A stretch of DNA of 64,000 bases from Dicyema japonicum (taxonomy: Eukaryota; Dicyemida; Rhombozoa; Dicyemidae): the NCBI GenBank assembly GCA_011109175.1, contig RDEW01000019.1:779823-843822 (forward strand). Direction: 5' to 3'. A program made the translations under genes and the position numbers. Within the stretch, counting starts at the first letter, position 1, and each line of letters starts with the position of its first letter. The notes beneath the pieces are model-generated. The model was not told the origin of the DNA. It saw nothing but the letters and a program-made list of their open reading frames with translations, and did not search any database. Of this stretch, positions 25,121-36,665 are shown one piece after another.

Positions 25121-26519
25121 AAGTAACGACTACTAAATGAGGACTAAATTAAGACCTTGGAAAATCTAAAGTATCTTTGAGTTTGTATAGATTAAAAAAG
25201 ATATTTCAAAGGTTATATCAGTAGAAAATAAAGACGTTATCTTAAGTTCATTCTACTCTTCATTTAAATCAGCAGTCTTTTCTGTTTATGCATTGAACTA
25301 TTACCGATTTATTTTTCAGGGTGGTATGAAAAGGAAAAGCAAATTTGTTGGGCTTTTCGATAGATCGAGTAGATATGCTATCAAATTGACTTAAAGATTG
25401 AAAATCCAAAATATCATCAAAATATGAGTGTGATATAAGAACAATTGACAATTTTTATACAACAAATTATTCATTTTTTACGTGAAGATGTGAAGTAGGT
25501 TATTCAACGGAGAAGAGATATATAGTTAACCCCATCAGCCTCCATTCAAACTCTTAAGACGATTTTTAGTTAAAGGAACTTTCTCGTTTCTCAAAATCAT
25601 ATGTATACTTAAGGTTTCGCTCCCTACTATTCCTCTAATAGTTTTTTCCATCCAGCTTTCCTCCTTGCACGCTTCCGTGATCCACGTCTTCCGCTGTTTT
25701 CATTTCCTCCCCAATTTTGGTGCTATTGACATAGAAGAAGCGTAATTCTCTGCCGTCCACGAAAGCCCTCAATTCTATTTTGGTTGAAGATGTTTTCCAC
25801 AATAAGGTAGCACGTAGAATATGAAAAAAGTCGCCAGCGAGATTTTACCACTTACTCGTTTATAGCCCCCACATTTTCATATTTAGTAAAGAGTCTCGTT
25901 TTTATATTTTTGGCCATAAATACGAGGCTATGGTAACTTCACTACTTGAATAATTGAAGGTGTGGATACCAGCGAAATTCTAGTTGCAGGACTGGGGAAG
26001 GGTGAACCTAGAATGACGCGATGACTATTTCATAATATTCATGATCACGGCGAGTAACTCCCATTACGTGTTCATGCCAGCAGGTCTTCATGGATACCTT
26101 GTCATGACAACTAAATACGATCGAAATACGTCATTAGATTAAAGAATTATTATTATGTAGAAAAATTATGGTAAAAATCAATACTGACAGTAAAATTTAG
26201 AATTTAATAATAAAATTAGTGATTCTAATAGCACTACCTATTTGGAAGAGGACCATTTTCAAGCGTTCAACCTTCACTATTTTTTAACGTGGGTCATCTT
26301 ATGTCAGGACCAGATGTTGCATCATAGTCAGGAACGTTTGAGAATTAAAAATCTAAAAATAATCCTGTTGTTTTTCCTCAAGATGGGCCTGTCCAAATAC
26401 CTCATAATTTTGTGCCAAATTCAGAAATACTGTATCCAATACTTCCGCGTTCAAAAAGATCGTGTATCAAGAGTCTCTGGAATCAATCGCTTTTTATATT
26501 CACAGAGATGAAGACATTT

Positions 26520-27120
26520 GATTAAATAGAGGTACATCATCCATTATCCAGGCATTTAGCATGTCAAGGTTAATTTGTATTCTTTCTGTGGCCTTCTGGA
26601 TGTCCTGATCCCGCGAAGCTAACACAATATCATCCGCATAGGAAAATAGAACATCATTATCAGATTTAAGAGTCGGAAGATCAGCCAGAAAGAGGTTAAA
26701 TAGAGCAAAGGATAAAGGAGATCCTTGAGGGACTCCGTTGGGGAGGAGCCGTGAGATTGATTTCAGTCCTCCAAGGCAAACACGTCCCCTTCTTCCACTT
26801 AGGAAGTTAGTGATCTAAAGCTTTAGCTTCCCTGGGATCTCCGATTGAAATATTTTTCTCGATAGAATTTTCCTCGAGACTGAGTCAAAAGCTTTATGTA
26901 TGTCGATCTAGCAGCATTGTTTTAAAGTGTCTCGGCTTGGTTGTGAATCCGACTCGAATGAAGTCGCCAATGTTTGCAAGTATGTAGACGTGGATCTCTC
27001 ATTTTTGAATCCATGTTGAAAAGGCCTCTCTGGTAAAAATTCTTTTATTCTCCCGAGCACAAGTTTTTCCAGGATTTTTGATACCTCACAAACTTTCAAT
27101 TTATTTCCCTCACTTTTCAA
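26520..27120 (-). mobile_element. APE-class LINE fragment: RT domain up to YADD (copy B)
   Basis: Counterpart of 10390-10980. Here the N-terminal RT part is better preserved (EVSKILEKLVLGRIKEFLPE, FQHGFKNERSTSTYLQTLAT), matching FQHGFLRGRSTATYLATLSQ of the 48.7 kb LINE. Confidence 0.75.
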
Positions 27121-27144
27121 TAAATAATTGAGTGAGATCCTCTT

Positions 27145-27980
27145 TCAAAAGATATTTATTTTATTATCCCAAAAATCACGAGAAAGAGGATAAAAACGAA
27201 TTGTCTTATTAAGTGATCCCAGTGTCCATACCGTCCTTTTCTTGCAGTTAGTTTTGGATTCCTGGGTTAATCTCCACAGCGGGGAGGGTTTCTTCTCATA
27301 TCTCGGGCAGGCGTCCATATATAATTTGATGTCCGACCCGAGGGGATAGTCAGAGGACTTTGCCATTTTAAGGAAGTCCCGGTGACATTCCGTAAGGTAT
27401 TCCATGATTGGGGAACGTTTAGTGTTCTCCGTAGAAACGAAGTGGAAGTCATTTTCGACGATCTCAATAGTATTGAGACATCGATTTTGTAAAACTTCCA
27501 GCTTGCTCTGTGCTGATAGTGATAAAGGGCAATCCATGCAGCACAGGCGTACTCGATACTCGGCAGAACAAATTGTTTGTGAAGAAGCTCTAACGGTGGG
27601 CGAGAAGATATTGGAGAGCGAGTAAAAGCCTTGAGACTTTCAATTTTCTTTTGGATCCTCGCGGTTACTAGGTCCACTTGATGAGTAAATGTGAGGAGGG
27701 GATCCAGGATGACTCCAAGGATTGAAAGCGTCTTCTTAATGGGAAGCGAGGAGTCATACAATTTTATTCTTGGTGTTGCCCGTATATCTTTTCGTCCTGA
27801 GGTGAGCGTCATTACATGTGACTTTCCTGGTGATATATTCGAACAGTTCTCAGGAACGAAAAAACCATTAGGTTTAATAAATCTTGCACGGTCCGTGTCT
27901 CCTCCTCTATTCTTCGATGTTTCACTGCGACCACGAGATCATCCGCATACGATAAAAGAATTGTGTTTTTGGTGGTTCAA
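27145..27980 (-). mobile_element. APE-class LINE fragment: YADD to C-terminus (copy B)
   Basis: Counterpart of 11014-11850 with the same LSILGVILDPLLTFTHQ and AFTRS blocks and the same end. Differences cluster at 27720-27900, where copy A and copy B diverge by many substitutions. Confidence 0.75.
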
Positions 27981-28319
27981 AGATATGAAGTGGGAAAGTA
28001 CAAGATTATCTGAGATTTCGAGTTCCACAGTTGGAAAGTACAAGATTATCTTTAATCTTTGAATTCTGCCAAAACTGAGAAATTGAGGTATTCTGAAAGT
28101 TAATTTCATAAGATGTATTATTTTTGAGATCTATTCATTCCTCTCTTAATTCGGAATCGGAGTTTAAAATTTTGGATTTGAATGAATCGACCATTCACTG
28201 AGGAATATTAAAGTTTAGCAAATCCTGAAAACTAAAAAGAAGTTCAGATTTGGGGACTTAGAATAAACCCAAATAATAAGAATCTGCTTTAATAATTAGG
28301 GACTCAACTTATCACGAAG

Positions 28320-28701
28320 AAATTTATTTCACGCTACACAAACTAACTAATCACTTGATCCTAGCACGATCGATCAGGGACCTCATCTTGTCCGATGCTC
28401 CTCCCTCAACCCTACGCAAGCACGTATTGGTCGCATGACTGGACCTTCGCAGTCACGACGGTGTGTTCCATGATTCATTCATATCATGGCTTCAAGAGGC
28501 ATTGGTGGCTAAAACTCTCCAGAAATCCAGCGTTCCGTGATTTTGGAGGCTTTTTTTTCGGCTAGCCTCGATCTTCAAGACATTTATCCAAGAGATGAAC
28601 GGGCCCGAGATATCACATACGTAAGAGATGCATGGTTCAATGTATTGTTTGTATATATCACTCAAAATAGGATGATATCCATATTTCCATAAGCCTGACA
28701 T
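28320..28701 (-). mobile_element. LINE C-terminal fragment at the duplication breakpoint (copy B)
   Basis: Copy of 12190-12531 (IYKQYIEPCISYVCDISGPF). At 28659 the sequence switches to one unrelated to copy A, marking the right edge of the duplicated block. Confidence 0.5.
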
Positions 28702-28845
28702 TTCAAGACATAATTAAATTTATGGTAGTCTTCTAAAAATGTTAGATATTGAATTTTTATTAATTAAATAATAATTTTTTAATCTATTTTTATTTTCCAT
28801 TATTTGTTCTTTGGCGAATTTCATATAGTTTGTTGTGGTGTTGAC

Positions 28846-31800
28846 ATGTCCGTTTCTAATCATACCGAGAAATCGAATCCTATGGGCCTTCCTGCAAAAT
28901 CAAATAAAGAAGATAGTTTAGTAGAAGCAGGACCGTCGTCTGTGGGGCTGGATAATGTCACAAGAACTAATATCAACATCGCTGGGAATATTGGTGCCAA
29001 TACTAACTTGCATTCATTATCTGCCATTATTGAAGAGGTCCACTGTGTCTCTGAAGCTGAGCGGGTATCTCAGATTTTTCTTGCCACGAAACAAAGATTT
29101 GGAAGGATACCTAGAGGTGGCTGGAACCTCGTACTCAAAAAGTTCAATGAAAAGTACTCCAAGAGTTCCAGTCTATGTCAACTAAAAAAGATGCTGAAAC
29201 CTGAAAATCGGAATAACAATGTAAAAGGAGCGAATGTTTCAAAGTGCAAAATAATACTAATGTGGAAATTTCCACCTTCAGAAATTGCCTTGAGGAACTA
29301 AAAGTACAAATTGAGAAAATTAAGTCAATTCCGAGGGATACTCGAAAACCAACACCCAAAATTCAGAGAAAGTATGTCAGAGTTAATGTTTTGTCGGGAC
29401 TAAATTCTGCAATATATTATATTACGAAAGATAATCCGCCTCAAGATATCAATCAAATTACTGATATTCTATATGCTGCACAGTGTGCTTATATGACTTT
29501 AACTGCGAAGGTTAAACCGCAAAGTACGTGGTTGGAGAACACTGAAAAGAAAATCTCAAAGCTGATGGCAGAACTAGAACTTGTCAATCGCTTTTCCAGA
29601 CAAGCTCTCCCTGTGTATGAAAAACAAAAGGTTATGGATGTTCTTTGTGCCTATGGATACAAAAGGGCCAAAAAGGGGAGGTTGCCAGGATTGAGGCTCT
29701 ACTATGTGACCTTGTAAGAATTAAGAAGAAGCAAATAGCTGTACATCATTCGAGGAAGAACTTTCGCAAGGACAACTGTTGTTTTGAATTAAATCGAAGA
29801 AGATTTTATCGGAACCTATCAGCAAGCAATGAAGTGACGTTATTTCGATGATGAGGATTGTATGTCGTTTTGGGAAAAAGTGTGGTCTAAAAGAAAAGAG
29901 ATGAACGTGCCATATGACAGTGTGGGTAAAGTAAATACTGGTATTGAAGGCATGTTGCCAGAGTTCACAAATGAGTTTATCCTGGATGTTATTAAATGGC
30001 TCCCTGATTGGAAGGCGTGTGGATGCGATGGCTCATATAACTTCTTCATTAAGAAAATGGAATCTTTACATGGCTTTTTATGTACTGAGATTAACCGAAT
30101 TATTAATGGGGAATATATGCCTGAAAGTTGGTTTTATACTGGAATAACCTATTTAATTCCTAAAAAGGATGATTGTGAGACTCCTAATGACTTACGTCCT
30201 ATCACGTGTATGCCAACTTTATATAAACTTATTACCAAATGTGTTAATTCCAAACTCTCAGATTTTGTGGATTCGTTTGGGCTATTATCTGACAATCAGC
30301 TGGGAACGAGGAAACATTGTCAGGGCGCTAAGGAACAGGCCCTTATTAATCAATGCTTAAATAAGGAGTATGGAAACGCCCTTTATTCTGCTTGGGTGGA
30401 TGTGAAGAAGGCCTTTGATTCTGTTGACCATGAATTTTTATTTCATGTATTGGACTGCTCAGGAATACCCCGTTGGATTGTAAACTTTGTAAAGACCATA
30501 GTCAAGAAGTGGACTGTAAATCTCCACTTAGATGGAAGAAGAATTGGTTCTGTAAAACTGGGACGGGGAATTTTGCAAGGAGATTCATTATCCCCTCAAC
30601 TATTTGTTATGGTAATGGAACCCTTGAGCAGGACCCTTAACTTTATGTTCCCAAGACTCCAAATTAATCAGGAGGATCCTAATACACTGACTTATTCTAC
30701 AAATCATTTGTTATTCATTGATGACCTAAAGATATTTGGGCTAAAAGAAGATACTGTTATTAAAATGATGGAAGTTGTTCGCGATTTCTTTCATGTTGCC
30801 GGCTTGGAGATGAATTCGGAAAAGTCACTGTCTAATGTTAAATCGTTATCATGTTGTGAGAATCTGGAAGGAGTCAGTGGATATCGATATTTGGGTGTTT
30901 TTGAAGATGAGGGAAGTAATGTTCTTAAAAGCAAAGTTATGGAGTCCATACTTGAAAATGTTAAGAAGAGAATAACCATGCTTTCAAAAACAAAGTTAAA
31001 TTCTGTGAACTTATTTCGCGCAATAAATGAATACGCAATGTCCCATATAACTATTATATAGGATTAATTAATATTGAACCATACGAATTTGATGATATTG
31101 ACCAACAAATACGGCAACTGCTTACGTCACTCAAGTTGCACCTCAAACCTGCAAATAAAGAGAGGCTGTATTTGGACAGGAAGACTTTTGGAAGAGGACT
31201 TTCCTCGATTTCATTAAAGAGCGAATTAATACTTTTCCAGTTTTTTAAAAGTTTGGAAAAACAGTCGACTGTGTGTTTGCGAAGGTCGGGGATTCTGCGA
31301 GTAATAAAAACAAAAAAATGGCACTTGGCTACAATCGCAGGATTTCTTGCCTCTAAATATGCAATTGCCGACAGGGAAAGCATGGATATTAAGTCCCTCA
31401 AGGACACTCAGAAAAAATATTTATTAAATAAAATTTATTGCAGAACACTACACTCAATTATGTTCAAATGTATTGATGAAACAAATGTCGACCTATATAC
31501 TTCCTCAGAATGGTTATCCAAAGGAAATAACGGCCCACGGAGCGAAGCATTGTACTGTCTTTTGCAAGATAGGAATTTGTTTTTTGCACACACGGGGTCA
31601 TTATGCAACCATTGTAAAAAAAGCAAGAAAACTGTTGATCATTTGGCCACTCAGTGTGGAAAAATGCTAAATAGTGATTATCTCCGAAGACATAATGAAG
31701 TGGTAAAGTGCATCCATCTTCATCTTTGTCGAATTTATGGAATCAAAAGAAGCAGGAAATTGAAAGGACATTCGGTTCAGTCAATATTGACGAATCAAAA

Positions 31801-32379
31801 TGTCGAAATTAGAGTTGACTCGTCGATTTTGACAGAAACAAAAGTCCAATACAATAAACCTGATATTTTCGTGTATGACAAAATAAAGAAGGAAGTAACG
31901 TTAATTGAAGTGGGGATTACCTCACAAGATCGACTAAAGCAAGTTGAAGTTGAGAAACTTCACAAATATGACTTGCTTGCAAATGAACTTTGGTTGCTCT
32001 ATGAATGCCAAGTGAAGATTATTCCAGTGGTTTTGACATGGGATGGAGTTGTTCAAGATGCTTCAAGAATCATATGGATAAATTATCTATTGAAGAATCA
32101 ACGAGGACTTACATCCAATCGGTTGTACTGAAGAGAACGCTCGAAAGTATGCTCATTGAACATAAGCATGGGATGAAGGTATACGATGAAGAGTACGCCT
32201 CTGCTACCTCCCAACTTGTGGAACTGGCATGCCGTGAAGACAGCCCACTGGACTCAAACGGAGATATTTTGACTGAATCTGATGTGGAGATGCGGAGTAA
32301 CAGGGAGGTTATGGCACACTCTTCTTCTAAGAGAAGAAGAGGGATTACCAACAATCTGGATCAAAATACGCTTAATTAA
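28846..32379 (+). mobile_element. RLE-type (R2-superfamily-like) LINE, almost complete but frameshifted
   Basis: The N-terminal part from ATG 28846 has a Myb-like block (RIPRGGWNLVLKKFNEKYS). The RT follows in the ORF at 29862-31061: ITCMPTLYKLITKCVN, GTRKHCQGAKEQALINQ, VDVKKAFDSVDHEFL, GILQGDSLSPQLF and the catalytic FIDDLKIFG. The frame from 31070 carries a CCHC knuckle (CNHCKK...VDHLATQC) and a PD-(D/E)XK nuclease (KPDIFVYDK...LIEVG), then SIEESTRTYIQSVVLKRTL in a third frame to 32379. Frame changes are needed near 29250, 29680, 29850, 31057 and 32065. R2-like elements cut specific sites with the RLE and prime on the nick. The insertion target here is not rDNA. Confidence 0.85.
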
Positions 32380-32644
32380 TTAATTAGTTAATTTATTCGT
32401 TATTAATTTGTTCTTTCCATAAAAATTAAAAAAATCAATAATTAAAAATCCCACTGCCCAAAAGTAAAAAAACCAATCGTTTAGGTTGAGAACCACTGAT
32501 ATAGACCAATCTTAATCCTAATAATCGAGTTGAGGTAGTTCTAGAAATGCTAAATTAATAGATGAAGATTCTAAGGGCAAAATATGGACTGTGGGAGGGA
32601 AAGACATAAAAATAGATAATAAAGTTATTATTTGAACTTGATAA
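32380..32644. other. 3' flank of the RLE LINE with hAT-like end
   Basis: AT-rich 3' UTR-like sequence, then GGTTGAGAACCACTG at about 32484-32498, the reverse complement of a hAT-type terminus. The following bases resemble those after the similar end at 17160-17178. No gene. Confidence 0.35.
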
Positions 32645-32930
32645 ATTAGAGTTTCGCTTCAGTCTCGGACCCAGATCATGCTTCTAAGCAAGCTAAGGAT
32701 CAGAAGAGAAGGAAATACCGAAGCATTTAGGATCACTTAGTTGCCCTATTTGGTGTTGAGACGTCAGGAATCCGTGACCCTATGCACACGATCTAGTCCG
32801 TCAGATTGACTTAATGATCCAAAGAGTCACCATAGATCAACGTGAGACTGGATGGCTTCGAGAGTGTATCTCGATAGGGGAAACACCATGGCGATTTAAA
32901 TTCCCTAGATTAAGTGCTCTTTTGACTTTA
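32645..32930 (+). mobile_element. RLE LINE C-terminal remnant
   Basis: The plus strand reads DHASKQAKDQKRRKYRSI, HLVALFGVETSGI and then RETGWLRECISIGETPWR in shifting frames. This has the organisation of the C-terminus of the LINE family at 5640-7600 (K-R-[RK]-K-Y ... VET-G ... RGN). Heavily decayed. Confidence 0.45.
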
Positions 32931-32934
32931 ATTT

Positions 32935-33100
32935 TAATAAATTAATAAATACTGAGAAATTAAAATTACTTGAAAGTTCAAGGTTAGGAAATCACAGATA
33001 TGTAACCAGAGGCCCATGCGTAGCTGGTGAGTCGTGACATATTCGAGACTGTTTTCCAATGTCTTCTTTTTAACAAAGGTTCCGGGTTAACCATTCAACT
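32935..33100. other. AT-rich spacer, no gene
   Basis: Nothing recognised. Confidence 0.3.
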
Positions 33101-33990
33101 TCTACAATCTTGACGACCCTCTCTCAGTTCATTCCATAAGGATTCAACGCGACAGAACAACATTTACGGACTGTTCTTGGTTCTCTGGCAATACCGAAAC
33201 ATTTGATTCAGTTTCAAGAAAGCCTTTAACGAAAAAATATTTGAAACGGATATCCGCCTAACCTAAAAAGATGGCTCTGAAACTTTTTGAGCGGAAGGTA
33301 TGGATTTTGCAACAACGTGAAATCAAGGACACACTTTGAATGGGGTGCTCCAAAGATCTCCACTATCACCAACACTGTTTAATTTATATACAAATACACG
33401 ACATGTCACTATCCAAAAAAAAAAACTTTTCTTTCATAGCGGACGACATCGTCATCGCTGCAAGGTATAGGGACTACGAAGTTGCCGCTCAAATGAGTCA
33501 GGAAATGCTTAACTCCTTAATCAAATGGTTGGAATGACTATGCTAGAGGTATCACCTACAAAGTCATTTGTGACCTTTTTTAAATCTTGCTGACTACAAG
33601 ACTGCCTAAGACCACGATTAACGACGTGGTAATTTTTTTGGCTACGCCGGTCATCCTGGGAGTGATATTTGACCAAGGATATACATTCACAAAACATGTT
33701 GAGAATCGGCTTACTGCGGTACTTACGAGAATGAGGATCTTGAAGATAATCTCTAAATCCCTCGGAGGAAACGCTGGGCACCTTTCCGCAGTCTACCGGA
33801 AATTTGTACAACCTGCATTGATTTACAAAAGTGAGTCGTGGTTAATGGCCATCTCCCGCTTTTCTCTCTCCTGAAACTGTTCGCCATTTAGGAAGCTACC
33901 AAAAGAGTCATTGGCACAGCTTTCTGTCCGCCCCCTTTGGAAACAGTTCTTGTTGGACTTCAACGGAAGTTGGTGGGCAGCTACTTTACC
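33100..33990 (+). mobile_element. APE-class LINE RT remnant
   Basis: RSPLSPTLFNLYT (QGSPLSPxLFNL box), FSFIADDIVIAARYRDYE (YADD box) and HLSAVYRKFVQPALIYKSES can be read across several frames with many stops. Same family as 10390-11850 and 48712-51649. Confidence 0.65.
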
Positions 33991-33994
33991 TAAC

Positions 33995-34520
33995 AGCCCC
34001 CTCTACAAAGCCATGACCAAACACCTTATAAACAACCCAAGATAAAAAAATAACTACATGTCCTTTCTGGAGAGCCATCCAGGATTCTCGTCGTTGGTTC
34101 AATGCACTTCTCGGATAGTGTATAATAATTACTGGTGATTGCATTAACCGCTGTAATTTATCATTTGTCCCTAAATTTTGTTGGTTTATAGGTTTCAACA
34201 CGAAAATTTAATCGTAACAATTGATTATTCCATATCGCCCGTCAACTTCCGCTTCCTGACCCTATGAAAGTTAACCCGTGATTCAACTTTACACGTAATC
34301 AAACAAAATGAGACAAGCCGATTGATATAATCTGATTTGATTCTTACATTATACCTTACTTGGAATGATCAAAAACGCGCGCTCATTTTATTTTATTTAA
34401 TTTTTCAAAAATTTTAACGACTTTACGAATTTTTGTTTTATTTCTGTTTATTGGTAATAAAATAAAAATTATTTTAAATTTTTTGAGTGAAAATATAAGA
34501 TTATTAATACTTATTAGTAT
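33995..34520. other. Spacer upstream of MOB1
   Basis: No gene. The last 170 bases before the MOB1 start are extremely AT-rich and presumably hold its promoter; no motif could be assigned. Confidence 0.3.
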
Positions 34521-34522
34521 TC

Positions 34523-35235
34523 ATGTTCGGACTGTAGGCTTATTATTTTAAAAATATTCGCAGAGGCAAAAATAAGACATTTAAACCACGAAAGGACATC
34601 AAAGAGGACAATCGACATTTCGAACTCAAGCAGATAATGGACAAAACTTTGGGGGCGACGAACATCAGATCTGCTGTCAAAGTCCCTTTAAACAGTAACA
34701 CTAACGAATGGATTGCTGTTAACAGTATTTCTAAATTTATTTTGCAGCTGTCGACTTTTATAATCAAATTTCCTTGCTTTATGACACTTTCTCGGACTTT
34801 TGCACTGAAGCGAGTTGTCCCACCATGTCCGCTGGACCGAAATATGAGTACCACTGGGCCAGTAAGAACCAGAGAAAGCCAATAAAGTTATCAGCCCCCG
34901 AGTACATCGCCAATATGATGGAGTGGGTCTATGACATCCTCAATGATGAAGCTGTATTTCCTACGCATATGGGTACCCAAATTTACCATATTTTAGATAG
35001 TCCTTACCCTAAAAACTACATGAGCATTGTCCGCAAAATCCACTGCCGTTTATTTCGTGTGTATGCCCACATCTACCACAGCCACCTAGAACAAGTGAAA
35101 GAACTAGATGAAGACGCCCACCTAAACACGTCATTTAAGCACTTTACGTGTTTCAACGGAGAATTTGACCTAATCCCCACCAAGGAGCTAGCCCCAATGG
35201 AGTCAGTAATAGAAAAAATAATGAAAAATAGCTAA
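34523..35235 (+). CDS. MOB1: MOB kinase activator 1 (Hippo / mitotic exit)
   Basis: Four exons, 34523-34533, 34564-34724, 34748-34972 and 34997-35235, with introns of 30, 23 and 24 nt give 211 residues (human MOB1 216). The product opens MFGLGKNKTFKPRKDI and contains NEWIAVNTVDFYNQISLLYD, DFCTEASCPTMSAGPKYEY, HMDSPYPKNYMSI, LFRVYAHIYHSH and LNTSFKHF. The structural zinc ligands are kept: Cys76, Cys81, His157 and His162. MOB1 binds and activates NDR/LATS kinases. The 11-nt first exon is supported by the conserved TFKP motif that follows. Its stop lies 11 bp from the stop of the convergent PGLS gene, and the nearest AATAAA (35259-35264) is inside PGLS. Confidence 0.96.
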
Positions 35236-35246
35236 CATTAGTATTA

Positions 35247-36121
35247 TTAACTTTTACTAATAAAACTGGCGTAGTCCCCTCCTAAAAGAGACCCAGCATC
35301 CTTATCTATGAACCAAAGAACTGAGTGTCCACCAACCATTGATGAAGGAATAGACGGGTTCTGAGTCTCTTCGAATATTTTCTAAAAGAGATCCCTTAGA
35401 TGTATACCTTTACTGCGGTAGCCTTTGAAGAACCCATTACGGAAAATATTATCACGTGAGCTTGGTTGAGGAGCTTGAGAGAGAAGGTGATCCTCTTTAA
35501 TGGTTTTTTGGGAGAATCAAAAATAGGGACCACAAGGGATTGACTCTAAAAGATACCCAGTCTTAGAATAGAACCGAAAGGGCAGCGTGATTAGGGAACA
35601 GAGAGCACGTGTGTCCATCGGGGCCCATTCCTAGAACAATCAAGTCAAAAGAAGGAGGTCTATTAGAAAATACAGAGGTGATTGAATTTTGGTAGGCTTG
35701 AGCTGATTGGTCCACTGAATTATAAATAATAAATACGGTGGATATTGAGCGAAATAGGAAATGTCGACCCCTCTGGAACTCCAGCAGGTTCAAAAAGGAG
35801 ACTTTGATAGACTCGGAAGGTAGAATCGGGGTCATTCAAGGAGACAAATCTCTCGTCAGCCAAGAATATCCGCCAATTATTCCATTCTATCTGAGAGGAT
35901 GCTTCCAAAAGTACAGGGCACAAAATATTAGCCACACTGCCTCCTAAGAGTAACAAAGCACGTGTGTACCGGATAGAGCTATAGTAAATATTCCATGTTT
36001 GTCTATTGCTTTCTTAGCGGAGTCTAATATAACGCTGCATAACTTTTGTCCCATTTCATTATCATCGTTAAGAATGGTTAGTTCCTTCTAATATTATCAA
36101 ATGCATAGAAATAACCGTCAT
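35247..36121 (-). CDS. PGLS: 6-phosphogluconolactonase
   Basis: Six exons on the minus strand (36121-36116, 36087-35970, 35943-35737, 35714-35575, 35545-35408, 35381-35247), with introns of 28, 26, 22, 29 and 26 nt, give 247 residues (human 258). Key motifs: TIALSGGSVANIL, RIFLADERFVSLNDPDSTF, VLGMGPDGHTCSLFP (139-146 core), VVPIFDSPKKPLKRITFSL and VGGHSVLWFIDKDAGSLL. The cytosolic enzyme hydrolyses 6-phosphogluconolactone in the oxidative pentose phosphate pathway. The first exon codes only Met-Thr. It is supported by ATG ACG followed by a 28-nt intron, since no other in-frame ATG lies nearby. Confidence 0.94.
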
Positions 36122-36124
36122 TCT

Positions 36125-36660
36125 GACTATTAAATTATTATTTAAATTTTATTTTTTTGAATAAAAATGATAATATTTAATCGTTATATTTAGAACACAA
36201 GAATTCGGATATTCGTATGCTTCCCGGTTGGAATCTCATGGCTGTCCATTCCGACCGAAATTTCACGTGTCTACAATGCTTCCTGGTTTGAAGCCGTCAT
36301 CAGTAACACCTCACTGCGAAACCGAATTACCTACAGGGAAACACGCAACAAAAATAAAGAAGTTTAGAACATGCCTCGGCCTTCCAACAATTAATTAACA
36401 TAACTTTTCTTTACTCTTAATATCAGGTGTGTCTTGCATGTGCTAGTTGCAAGTATCTTGTAAAAATGCTACTGAAAAAATTCGGATATTAAGAATTGAT
36501 TCCAGCCAATAATGAGGACATTATGTTTGACCTCAGTCGAGAGGAAGTGAGCACACAAAGACAGGCAAAAAAGAATAAAAATAAAAAAATCATTTTTTAT
36601 TTTTTAATTATAATAAAATTATGACTGTCGCTAAGAAAATTTAAAATTGATTTTTAATGA
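36125..36660. other. Spacer between PGLS and CEP290-like gene
   Basis: No gene. Two AT-rich runs flank a short mixed segment at 36200-36380. This must hold the PGLS promoter and the CEP290-like terminator, both on the minus strand. Confidence 0.3.
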
Positions 36661-36665
36661 AATTA

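Larger units (their letters stand above)
17639..28659. repeat. Segmental duplication, copy B
   Basis: Second direct copy of the block at 1-12531. The offset is about 17.64 kb at the left end and 16.12-16.13 kb after the 1.56 kb gap at about 19195. It ends at 28659, where copy A continues into sequence found only there. It carries intact EBP but a frameshifted CTLD gene. The right junction falls inside a LINE fragment, so the breakpoints may have been mediated by retroelements (inference). Confidence 0.95.
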
